64,000 bases of DNA from Dactylorhiza incarnata (Eukaryota > Streptophyta > Magnoliopsida > Asparagales > Orchidaceae): contig JAWHQI010000024.1 of the NCBI GenBank assembly GCA_033032865.1, positions 3,410,001 to 3,474,000 of the forward strand, in the 5' to 3' direction. How positions within the stretch are numbered: position 1 is the stretch's first letter; each line of letters opens with the position of its first letter. This document shows positions 1-10,328 of the stretch, in pieces. The position numbers were made by a program, and so were the translations under genes. The notes beneath the pieces were generated by a model. It was not told the DNA's origin, did no database searches, and saw nothing but the letters and a program-made list of their open reading frames with translations.

Positions 1-2
1 AT

Positions 3-630
3 GTTTCAAATTCTCTTTCATGCTCTTTAATTAAAAATGTTAAACCTTGTTTTGATTATTATACTTTTAAAGAAGAACTCAAGGTTTTGGAAAAAGGTCT
101 TTTAACTTCAAAAGAGTATAATAAAATTTTGATAAAAGAAAATGATAATTTAACGGATAAACTAGAATCATTAAAAATGTTTATTCAAAATTTTTCATAT
201 AATAAAATATCTTTTATTTCTAGTTCATCAAATTATCAAAAGTCTAAAAGCTTAACTTCATATTATAAGAGTATGTCTATAAGAAAGAGTGGAAATGAAA
301 ATCATCAAAATAAGAACCAAACATTTAAAACATATTGTAACCCACTCTTTCAACATTCAATTCTTAAGAAAGACCATCACTCTTATAAACTCTCAAAGAA
401 TCCATATAATAAAATTCATTATGATTATCAACATCAATGTATTTTGAAAAATAATTTGAATAAACATAAATCCCAAATGAATTATTTTTCAAACAACTAT
501 CATCACAAAAGATGTCAAATAATCATAATATGAATTTAAAAGATAAACAACCAAAGTATGAATGGAGTCCTAAAATTAAAAACGAAACACTAACTCCACT
601 TGTAAAGGCCCATTCATCGTTATCTACCTA
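3..630 (+). pseudogene. C-terminal part of Gag-like ORF of C1, frameshifted
   Basis: Codons are open from position 3 to the stop at 531-533 and encode a Lys/Asn/Ser-rich polypeptide. It contains a short coiled-coil-like stretch (EELKVLEKGLL, then ILIKENDNL). The end of the reading frame (PKYEW.PKIKNETL through KAHSSLS) continues from about 551 in another frame, so there is a frameshift near 530-550. The equivalent region of D (about 31960-32550) encodes the same framework. The middle is much more divergent between the two copies than the non-coding DNA that follows. No zinc knuckle is visible. The N-terminal Gag region is left of the window. Assignment as Gag-like rests on D, where the N-terminus is present. 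Confidence 0.7.
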
Positions 631-633
631 AAA

Positions 634-3600
634 GCCAACACGATGTATTTGGGTACCCAAAGGAACCATCACACTTGGTCCCCTTTGGATACCTAAATCT
701 CTCATTCACTAGGAATCATTGTATTGCATGAAGTAGAAATAAATTAAAAATGAAATATCATTACTCTACTTCATGATATCCTTAATTACTTTTTCTTTTG
801 TTTATTTTTTATTTTTGAGCCAACACACTATGATCACTTTATAGATCATGAGATATGACTTTCATTTTAAGCCTAATGTTTAACAAATCAAATTTAATTA
901 AATTGAACATAAAGTCATAATTTTTTTAAGTGATCTATCATTTCTTTTTATATGTTTTATCCTTGTTAAATCCATTGCCTATAAATATCTTATATTATCA
1001 TTATAAATTGAATGCTAAATTTGCTAAATGATATTATAAAGACTAATGAAATTACTTTCAAAAATGGATTTAAATGGTCTTTTAGGGGTCATAGGCCAAA
1101 AAAATATTAAATGCACAACTTATTGCATATTTTTCTTTGATGCATGTAATAGCCCGTTAATGGAAAATCATGATTTAGAAAAATCAAAATTAAAAAAACT
1201 ACAAAAATGATGAATATGATTTCACACACTCCACCATGATCTATTAATATCCTATGCTAAAATTCATTATTATCATATATCATAATTCATGATCTATCAA
1301 GAATTATCCTAAATCAACTATTTCTATCAACCTTAGGAATTATAAAATATATGATGGCTATTGGTATTAGAGTTTCATATCTTGTTTTGTGTGTGTGATG
1401 TGCACCTCTATTGTTTATATGTATCTCATTATCTTTAGACCTAAGAATTAACTTGATATAAACAAGATGAAATCAAATAGAATTATCACTTCATTCTAAG
1501 TCTATGAAAATTCAAAACTCTATGTTTGAATGCATGCAACTCAATTGTTGTCCTAAAAGTACCATGTTGTCCTAACTCATCATACTAGCATCATCACTTA
1601 CCATATGTAGAAATCAATGTCCATGCTAGTTATATCTTGCAATGCTAAAAGTAAATTATATTACTAAAATATGAAAATCATAATTTCCTTTGTAGTTATT
1701 TGCATGAATAAAAATTTTCTAAATGAATTTAAAATCAACAATTTTTGATATAATTGTTAATCCAAAACTAATCATGCAATTACACCATAGTTCATATATT
1801 TAAGGATTACACTCTTAGTATGTCCATAATCATTAAACATATGACATGTGTCTCACAATAGCGAGGGCGTAGGATTGTGTGCATTAGAGACCTAACCTCT
1901 AAGTCATGTCTTATCCTTAACCGGGGAGGGTTCCAATAGGGCCTTGCGAGGCACTGGGGGAAAAGAGTGCTAGGTTGAGCATCGTCTTTTGTATGCATAT
2001 GGGATTAACACCCCAACTTACGGCATGTGTGCAGCTCCTCATGTCCATCCGTCTCTTAGTACGGGGTTATAGTGTGTAGACATATAGTTAGGGTATATTA
2101 TTCTTGGGTATACTCATATTATATTCATTGCATGAATATTATCTCATTATTTATACTTAAATCATGCATATTTGTTTTTATTCTAAATTTCATCTTATGT
2201 TTGCATATTTTATTATTTTGAGCTTTAATGATTTTACAAAACACAAGTATTTCAAAAATCACCAAAAATATGTTAAAAGAGCCTTCAAATCTAATCAATA
2301 TACTCTGAAATTTCAACTGAAGGAAGGTCTCTTTATAATACAAATGAATTGTGAAAAATGTTTTTCAAAACATCAAAATTTAGTGTTCTGTCTTGGCGTT
2401 AAGAAGCTAATGCCTGGCGTTAGCTCCTTTGCTCCAAAATTTTTTTGTTTTTTTGAATAATTCTGGTATTATTTTAATGTTATGTGTGTTTTTATTTCTC
2501 TGTTTGTAAAAAGTTTTCTATCTTTTTATTTCCGTTAAAACAAAATATTATTTCTTTTCAAAAAAACTATATGTATTTTCTCATGCATTATTTTGGGTTT
2601 ATTTCTCTGGCATTAATATCATTTACTGATAGGGCTAAAAAGACTTCTATGTTTTCCAGAAAATATTTAAATTTGAATATTTAAAAACAAATACAAAATT
2701 ACAAAACAATTTCAAAGAACAAAAATATGTTTTTCTCTTTATGTGTGTTTATTGTTTTGTATTTATATAAAAATTCAAAAAATTAAAAAAAAACGATTGT
2801 TATTCATTGTCATTGTCAAGGATGATAAATTATATCAATTAAAGATTAAATACAATGTTTAATTTAACTTTCAAGTTTCTTAAAAGATATTATTTTGTAT
2901 TTATCATGCCTTGAATATTATCTTGTTATGTGCAATGAAATTGATTGTAGATAAACATGTGTAGAAATGCTTAGCATGCCTCTAAGTATGAGTAATGTAT
3001 TATGTTTGATAATGATTCATTCACTCACTTATTTTTGATAACCTACATGTGTTTACAATCTTATTCTTACATGAATATGTAGTGTAATAACATAAATAAT
3101 TAGAATGTATAAATAGATTACCTACACAACATTGAATTGGTTATTACAATTCTTTGTCTTTCATGCACTTATTCTTTAGAGAATTATGGTATTTAAAATA
3201 AAAATGCAATGTTTGCAAAACAAGTGAATTCGGAGAATGTTGTCTCACAAAAGTGAACAAAAATAAAAATACACAAATATAACTCCACCAAGCACTACTT
3301 GAAACTCCTATTAAGTCTTAATGAGCATTGTGAGGTTCAGCACCTTGGAAAGAATTGTAAAGTGTCTTGTGCAAACAAAATTTTTCACCACTTCTCTTTA
3401 AAATAAAAATAAAATTCTTTATGTGCATTGAAATATTGTGGAAGTAATATTATTTGTGTATTTTAATGTTATATCATTATGTATGTCATGTGTTTTTGAT
3501 TGATTCACTTGTATACTTTATCAAAACACTATTTTATACACATCATTATCTTTCATAAAACTTCTACTCATGAGAATTGGATCCTAATGCTCATCTAGAC

Positions 3601-4577
3601 TATTCTCTACAAACTTAAGTAAATGCACTAGATAACAAAGCATGATCGCTACAATGTTTATGTTTACTTGAAATGCAAATTTTATTATATTGTAGTTTTT
3701 GTATCTTTTCTTGATAGTAAAAAATCATTCTTGTAATTTTATCTTAATGGAATAGCATCTCTTGAATCTATAACTCAAACATCAACTTTTCAAATTTAAA
3801 ACTCATTATCCTTTGTAAGATTTTACCTTCTAAAATGATGTTTATGTTTAAGAGTGATTATTATATTCTTCTGTTAATGGTATCTTAAAATGATGTTTAT
3901 GATTTTACCACTTATGCTCATTCATGTCTATTATTTTTTTAACACCATGGTATTTTTTTCCACAAGTGGTATCCTAAAATAGAATGATTACTTTATCATG
4001 TCAGCTATGTTGCTTACTACTATATGTTCAATCATGCTTATATTTTTCTTAACAAGTAGTATTTAACAAGCTTTTGAGTGCATCCTATTTTTCTTCTCGA
4101 CATAGAACATATTACTCCTTATTGCACACTCTCACCTAAACCTTCTTTTGATACTACCAAAAGGGGAGAATAAATTACATTAATCTAATATTTAGGGGGA
4201 GTACATTATAATAATATCATACTAAAAAGAGGGGTATCTTTGTAGGGGGAGTAATCATATAGGAAATCCTTCAATAAGTGGTTCCTAATCAATCTTAGTA
4301 GATATACACTCATCCCTACCCACTTTTGTTAATAACAAAGGGGGAGAAGAAATTGAGAAATCTAGTCAAATAGATATTTAGGGGGAGTAAATTATAAGAG
4401 AACGCTTATGTAGGGGGGACTTCATATAGAAAGTGTACGCATTATCGCTTTCAAATCTATCATGCTTTTAACCTGTTATTCATGCATATCTTATTACGGC
4501 ACTTACCTATAAATACAAATTGTCTTAATCTCACTAATTTCTCATACAGGTATTTGTTATTATCAAAAGGGGGAGAT
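634..4577 (+). other. Long conserved non-coding 3' region of C1
   Basis: This AT-rich stretch has no supported ORF and corresponds closely to 32573-36779 in D. It holds a GC-richer block at about 1850-2075 that D also has. It also holds a hairpin-capable block at 3288-3348 shared with D and F, and a run of polypurine tracts near its 3' end. Long non-coding DNA between the last ORF and the 3' LTR is known for Sireviruses. Here pol is missing, so this region makes up most of the internal part of the element. Confidence 0.8.
4155..4577 (+). promoter_or_regulatory. Multiple polypurine tracts and PPT of C1
   Basis: Copies of AGGGGGAG or close variants occur at about 4159, 4192, 4242, 4340, 4379 and 4412. 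The last, AAAAGGGGGAGAT, abuts the LTR start at 4578 and is the likely primer for plus-strand synthesis. Repeated PPT-like motifs upstream of the 3' LTR are a known mark of Sireviruses. The upstream copies may serve as extra primers or cis signals, which is inference. Confidence 0.8.
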
Positions 4578-6096
4578 TGTTGGAGCCTATGTTCTGCATC
4601 TCTTGGTTTGAGAATAACAAATACCGTGTTGTATTTGATCTTATATTTTGTGTGTTTATAATGTGCAGGTTGTACAGGAACTATAACTACAAATCCCTAT
4701 GAGTAGTATGCTGATTGGAGACGATTCTCTGGAAAGAGATTTAACGGCCTGCTTTAACTCTTAACGCCCAGCGTTAGCGTTAACGCCCCGCGTTAACTTT
4801 TTCGTCGATAAGGGATGTCGTCGAAGAGGGAATGATGTCGAGAAGAAGTACCGTCGAGTACCAAGAGACAACGCCAGTGTTGACTCTTAACGCCCGCATT
4901 GAGTCCACAAACTGCCACAATCTTGACGGTTGCGCAAATTCAGCCACGACAGTACACGATCACTAACGTCGGCGTTAACTCTTAACGCTAAGCGTTAGCT
5001 CCCGTGGCTATTTAAAGTACAACTCCTCTCATTCTATGGTACATGATTCCAGAATTTTAATAATTTTAAGAGAGGCTCATGTACAACAATTGAGGGATCT
5101 CCCTTGGGCTATCATGAAGATCTAAAGAGGATTTTGAAGGATAAGGTCTACAATGCATATCCCATACAAAGGACGATCGTTTCAAGAACGCCAACATCTA
5201 CATCTCCTTCGTCTTCACCTTCAGAATTTCTTGAGGAGTTTCTCTTTACTTTATCTTGTAATCTTTTATTTTATTTTCTTTGAATTTTGGTGTGGAGAAA
5301 TCGTTCGGGGAGAACGTCGGATTCCGGGAAGGATTTCGTGGGTAAATTCCCTGCGGTTGTTGGCGACTAGGTCCTTGCGCGGCTTAGGGGGGTAATTCGC
5401 CACCTTGTGCATGGCGACTAGGTCGAGGGTAGATCTAGGGGGTGGCTAGAGGCCTTATCTGGGGTTAGATAGGCTATAGCCAACCAGTCCTTGGGAGAAG
5501 GACCGGTGAAACAACAAAAAGTGTTTTTACATATTCTCTCCTTGATTTCCAGCGTTATAGAAATCAAACATTTGTGTATTCAATTTATTATGAAATAAAA
5601 TCATGTCTTTTAATGTTCTATTCAATGGATTTTATTTCCTCTTCAAGAATGTTTTAATTTATATTTTCATTAAAGTATTAAAATTAACATTTGTGTAATT
5701 ATCTTTGAAATACAATAATCGTTTTCATTATCTCTGATTTTCTGGAATTGTATTTCATTTAACATTTCATAAGTAAAATCACTGTGGCAATCTTTTTGTG
5801 CTAAGAAATATTTTCTGGAGAGCTAATGTCCAGCGTTAACACTTAACGCCAGGCATTAGCAACAGTTAACAAAAAGTTTTGTTTCTCTTGTTTAAAAAAG
5901 GAATGTTAAATACAATCTTTTTTGAGATATCAAAATATATTTTCTTATAAAATATTCCTAAACTTTGGTCACAAACTTTGATAAATTTAATTAAGTTTTA
6001 AAATTCCATAAAACCATTATTCACCCCCCCCCCCCCACCCACCCACCCACCCCCCCCCACCCACCCACCCCTCTAAGGGCGTCGTAAGATCCAACA
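4578..6096 (+). repeat. 3' LTR of C1
   Basis: The LTR begins TGTTGGAGCC and ends GATCCAACA, the same ends as the LTRs of D. It contains paired palindromes of the TAACGCC/GGCGTTA type (about 4740-5000), a TATA-like TATTTAAA at 5009, and a C-rich microsatellite with interspersed CCCA (about 6025-6070) just before the terminal CTCTAAGGGCGTCGTAAG. At 1519 bp it is shorter than D's 1691 bp LTR. It lacks most of the GTTCGACGAA repeat block that D carries. Confidence 0.9.
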
Positions 6097-6540
6097 TTAA
6101 CTTTGCTGGTTGCAAGGAGGACAGAAAAAGCACTTCAGGAACATGTCAATTCTTGAGGAGAAGGCTTGTGTCCTGGAGCGGCAAAAAATAAAATAGCATT
6201 GCCATCTCCACAGTTGAATCAGAGTATATCTCAGCTGGTAGCTGTTGTGCTCAATTATTATGGACTCAACACCAATTGGAGGATTACAATTTACAGATTA
6301 AGAGAACCCTGCTCTTTTGTGACTCCTCTAGTGTCATATCAATAGCTAAAAATCTTGTGGCACATAATAGAACTAAGCATATTGAAATTAGATTTCATTT
6401 CCATCAGGGAGCATGTGGAAAAAGAATACATATACCTTGAGTATGTTAGTACAGACAGGCAGATAGCAGATATTTTTACCAAGCCCCTTGATGAATCTAA
6501 GTTCAATCAATTCAAAATTGAATTGGGAATGCTAAATTCT
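6097..6540 (+). pseudogene. RNase H end of Pol of element A, broken
   Basis: The translation from 6099 matches the C-terminal RNase H of Copia Pol: NFAGCKEDRKSTSGTCQF, then [32 protein letters not shown], and finally [13 protein letters not shown] and ELGML. B has the same order at about 15510-15960. A TAA stop lies at 6189-6191 and an extra C near 6401 shifts the frame. The 5' part of the domain was separated by the C1 insertion. The remnant is not functional. Confidence 0.88.
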
Positions 6541-7059
6541 TGTTTAATTCCATCTGTTGCATGTATAAGTATTTGGTTATATTATTTATGGGTTGGATCT
6601 CTCACAAGGTTCACCCTAAAGAGGTCTAACAATTTCTCTGTAACAGAATTTCAAGTAAACTTGTCATTTAGCAAAAGTAAAGTTGAAGTCGGCTTGACTT
6701 CAGAACATTGGTGAGGACAAATGAAACTTAGCCGAGGTTGAGGGAAAAATCGTCTGGAGAAAATCGTTGTGATAGATAAATATCATTTTGATGATTACGA
6801 CGACACTAATTCATTCTCAACGATATGTTCCACTATATGACTGAATCTAGACGACATGTCGACATGCCTGGATACACCAGCGTCATAATTATGCCGCAAT
6901 TTTGGGATTTCCAAAAGGATACGAAAAGATTTTGACAGGTATGCATCATTTTATCTTCCCAATACATGTTACTATATATGAGACACTTTGAAAGCATAGA
7001 GAGTCACACACACAAACCCTAGAATTCCAACTTCATCATCTTCCTCTCGACGATCATCT
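6541..7059 (+). promoter_or_regulatory. Spacer between pol and aORF of A with TATA box and LTR-like motif
   Basis: No ORF is supported here. TCTAGACGACATGT at 6846-6859 is the exact reverse complement of 22424-22437 in A's own LTR. A TATA-like CTATATATG lies at 6972-6980, about 85 bases before the aORF ATG at 7060, with no ATG between. The leader is pyrimidine-rich near its end (CTTCATCATCTTCCTCTC). Element B has a comparable layout upstream of its aORF. I infer an internal promoter, which needs transcript data. Confidence 0.5.
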
Positions 7060-8645
7060 ATGGCGCCAAAGAAGTCTGAAGACAAGATGAACTCTAGTAG
7101 AGAATTAGTGAAAGATGGATTTCAAGATGCAGATGAAGGCTTGGACATGGTAATCACCCTATTATATGCCTCTGAACTTGAATTCATTCTTATAGAGCCA
7201 ACCCGTCTCTACAATGTTGTTGTCGCTGAACTATATGCCAATGCCCAAGTAAGCAAGATTGGCAAGGCCATTCTTACTAATATTGTTGGACAGTATTTGA
7301 GAATCACTGCCACCAGCTTGACTAAAGCCCTACAATTAACTGTCCTAAATGAAGATGAAGATGAAGAATCTGTAAATACTGATGACTTATCAGAAGGCTT
7401 GAAGTGGTGTGGCTATGATGAAAAGCCTTATGGAAGTCTACAAATGATGAAGATGAACATGCAGGGCAAACTTCTTACAGATATCATTGGGAAAGTGTTA
7501 TTGTGTAAAACAGGATCCCATGATAGGATTTCCAAAGGGATATTTGAATTAATGGTAAGGGTTATCCTGGAAAAGAGGACTGATTGTGGAAAAGTTTTGT
7601 TTGATAAGATCAATGAAAATCTGAAGGTTCCTAATTTTGGCAGAATCCTCTCACTATATCTTAAGTAAGCACTGCATTCCTATCTATCTGAAAGACACTG
7701 AAATAACTCCTCTCCACTATCTTACAAGGATAGATATTAAGACTATGGGTAGATGGGAGAAAAAATCCTCTAAGAAGGAAGTAGGTGAGTCATCCCTTTA
7801 AGGTGCTACTGCAACAAATTCTGAGCAAGTGTCGACAGCTGTTAAGGCACACCCTGAACTTATTGAGGGGGAGAACTTAAGAGATGATGATGATACATCT
7901 AACAGAATATGTCTAGACCATGGTGTGGATGTCACCATGGAAGAAGTCCTGACCATTGCTAAGGAAGCAGAACTAAATATTGAAGGAGATGAATCTGGGA
8001 AACGCCCCAGAAATGGACAAGAGGTTTTTGAAGAGCCTGAAAATTCTGAAAGATCTTTGGAAGAGCCCGTAGACATTGATGAACATACCAGTACTCATGA
8101 CAGTGGAGATGAGCATCCCTCTATTCTAACGACTGCACCCATGCAAGGGGAATCATTTGCTCAAGACATTATGCATTCCACACCACCAAGCACTAGAAAT
8201 GAGGAATTCTCTCATAGACCTCTAACCCACATTGCTCAAGATGTACTTCTTCAATTGGAAGTTATATTTGAAAGGCAAAGAACAAACTTTGAGGGATATG
8301 TGGATAGAGCTGTTAAGAACTGTAAAGACAACTTATCTAACAGGATTGATAGCTTACAAGAAAAAACTCATCATGTGAATTTTCAAAATGCAAATGTATA
8401 TAATACTGCAGCAAATGTTGTATCAGACACAGGTACACAGATTGCACATATAAATGAGGCTATAATGCTGATTGACTAGCAGTTAAATACAATCCTGGAT
8501 AGAATGGATGTCTTAAGAGACAACCAGCAAACCATAATCCATATTAAAGATGTGACTGGATCTATAAGATGCAATTAACACTATACTTCAAAGAATATCT
8601 GACAGTGCTTATGTCTCTCAATAGCTTGTCAACAACACTGGTGAG
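7060..8645 (+). pseudogene. Extra 3' ORF (aORF, 'envelope-like' position) of A, 5' part
   Basis: The ATG at 7060 opens a 202-codon frame homologous to the N-terminus of B's aORF (GKLLTD.IGK.LLCKTGSHD, NMGRILSLYL-type motifs). An inserted T at 7666 shifts the frame. The new frame has a TAA at 7799-7801 and continues with an acidic Glu/Asp/Ser-rich stretch and a coiled-coil-like part to TAG at 8477-8479, with further breaks after that. B is inserted at 8646, and the gene resumes at 20938. No signal peptide or membrane segment is visible, so the position resembles the envelope-like ORF of Sireviruses but the sequence does not look like an envelope protein. The N-terminal part resembles what is called the putative plant transposon protein domain, from memory and unverified. 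Confidence 0.72.
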
Positions 8646-8794
8646 TGTTGGGACCATTGCCCACAATGTCCTAGATTTGGAGAAGTCCATTCCTAAATCA
8701 AAGATATACCTCAGAATGTATTTGATATACTTTTCTAGAATCATTGTGCAGAAAATCAGGTCAGGCAAAGTGCTCAAGGAATTTATTTAAGTTC

Positions 8795-9341
8795 ACAAGC
8801 GTCGAGACAATACACATCGCTCGACGCCTGTGACCCTGAAGCGTCGACCCATGTCTGCTGTCTCAACAGGACAAGGTCGCCGCTGAAGATCTGAGACCAA
8901 GTTAAGAAGCGTCGAGCCAAGGAACATCGCTCGACGTCATGGATTAAGAAGTGTGAACTAAACTTCAGTTAGCTCAACGCCAACAAAAGGAGTCTAGATA
9001 TGAAGGCACAGTTAAGAAGCGTCGAGCCCCTATACATTGCTTGACTCCTACAGATAAAAAGCATCGAATGACTTGCTCGACGCCTAAGAAGGAGGAGTTG
9101 AGAGTTTCATTCTAAGCAGTATGTGTCGAGTATCTACATATCGCTCGACACCTTATAGAAAAAGCGTTGACAGAGATACACAGTGCTCAACGCCTTTTTC
9201 TTGAAAAGCTCTGAGCTAAGAAATTTCATCTACAGCTAGCTGAGCCTTTGTTTATTCTGAATCCATTAAAGACCGTTGAAGAGTTAACTTATGTTGACGT
9301 GGAGGAGCGTAACAGATGTTGCAGATGGAGGGCTATAAATA
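8795..9341 (+). promoter_or_regulatory. U3 promoter of B: palindromic GCGTCGAG array and TATA box
   Basis: Units of the form GCGTCGA - short spacer - GCTCGACGCC recur from about 8798 to 9205, each able to fold back on itself. TATAAATA follows at 9334-9341. The same layout is in the 3' LTR (TATA at 20023-20030). Placement upstream of TATA suggests an enhancer or repressor array, which is inference. Confidence 0.65.
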
Positions 9342-9837
9342 GAAGGCATGACTTATGGGTTCATTAGTTGATCATTCCTATTTCGAAAGCTATTATCTTC
9401 TCCGTCATTTTGAGGGAAAGTCTGAGAAAGAATCTGAAGAAGTCGTCTCCTCTTTCAGAACTGTTCTAACTTGAAGAATTCTTTCAGCAATCTGGTGCTG
9501 ATACTTCTTTCTGAAAAGAGAAGATTAAGAAGGAAGAATCTGTCTTTCTAAAAAGAAGAACAGTCATCACAGCCTGATAAATCAAGAAGACCAAATTGCT
9601 GATGTTGATCTGTTGAAGATTTCTGTCTGATCATTCAGACAGATCAAGAAGACTCAACACTTTGAAGAATCTGAGTCTAAGTATTGTTACTATCTTTATC
9701 AATCCATGTAGGGTCTGAGTTGTCAGATCTGAGTGTAGGATCTTTCAAGGATCTGAGTTGTAGGATCAGGTGTGATCTGAGTTGTAAGATTCAGGGGTGA
9801 ATCTGAGCTGTAAGCCTATAGTTATAAAGGCTGAGGT

Positions 9838-9985
9838 AGGATCTGTTGAGATCTGAGTTGGTAGGATCTGTTGAGATCTGAGTTGGTAGGATCTGTTGAG
9901 ATTTGAGTTGGTAAGATCTGCTGAGATCTGAGAGAGTAAGATCTGTTGAGATCTGAGTCTGTAAGATCTATTGTGATCTGAGCTG
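9838..9985 (+). repeat. ~25 bp tandem repeat downstream of the promoter in B LTR
   Basis: About six units close to AGGATCTGTTGAGATCTGAG plus TTGGT follow each other, with variants on both sides. The same array is in the 3' LTR (about 20520-20665). A's LTR has degenerate relatives near 27030-27080 (GGATCCATGTGGATCTGAG and similar). The core GATCTGAGATC is itself palindromic. Confidence 0.8.
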
Positions 9986-10248
9986 TAAGACCTATTTGTC
10001 GTCTGAGATCTGGAGGAGATATAAACTCTATCTACCACACTGATAGAGGGGAGAAGGGGGAAAGTGCATTACCCAAGATAAGGGGAACCACTATAAAATT
10101 CTGTGTGTTTTTGTTTGTGTTCATTTTCTTGAAAGCTCTGATCATTATTTAGGTTATAATCAAGAACTGCAAATAGTTTTTAAAATAACCTATTCACCCC
10201 CCCCCCCCCCCTCTAGGTGATTAGCTACCCTTAATTAAAGTCTTTCAA

Positions 10249-10266
10249 GTGGTATCAGAGGGAGGT
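10249..10266 (+). other. Primer-binding site of B (initiator-Met tRNA type)
   Basis: TGGTATCAGAGGGAGGTT starts two bases after the LTR. The TGGTATCAGAG core is the usual complement of the 3' end of plant initiator-Met tRNA used by Copia elements. Confidence 0.88.
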
Positions 10267-10328
10267 TGTTCAAGAAAAGGTTTAACAGCCTGAACAAGAC
10301 CTCCTAAGGGTAGATTTGTTAAGTCGTG

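Larger units (their letters stand above)
1..6096 (+). mobile_element. C1: non-autonomous Sirevirus-type Copia copy, 5' part outside window
   Basis: The segment starts inside a Gag-like ORF, runs through ~3.9 kb of non-coding DNA to a polypurine tract, and ends with a complete LTR (4578-6096). It aligns by eye along its length with element D (29494-48035), so it belongs to the same family. No protease, integrase or reverse transcriptase lies between the Gag-like ORF and the LTR, as in D. The base after the LTR continues an RNase H coding sequence of another Copia element, so C1 was inserted into element A. The five bases after the LTR, TTAAC (6097-6101), are the expected target duplication. 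Its partner copy would lie left of the window. Confidence 0.88.
8646..10246 (+). repeat. 5' LTR of B
   Basis: It starts TGTTGGGACC and ends GTCTTTCA, directly before the primer site. U3 holds dispersed inverted GCGTCGAG/CTCGACGC pairs, then a TATA box at 9334. After the start region there are tandem GATCTGTTGAGATCTGAG units and, close to the end, a run of C (about 10197-10211). The 3' LTR (19328-20937) matches it throughout. Confidence 0.93.

Noticed and set aside
1807..1998. Minus-strand 63-codon frame kept in both C1 and D (33934-34125)
   Set aside because: Six amino-acid differences and no sign of protein constraint; DNA similarity of the GC-richer block explains why it stays open.
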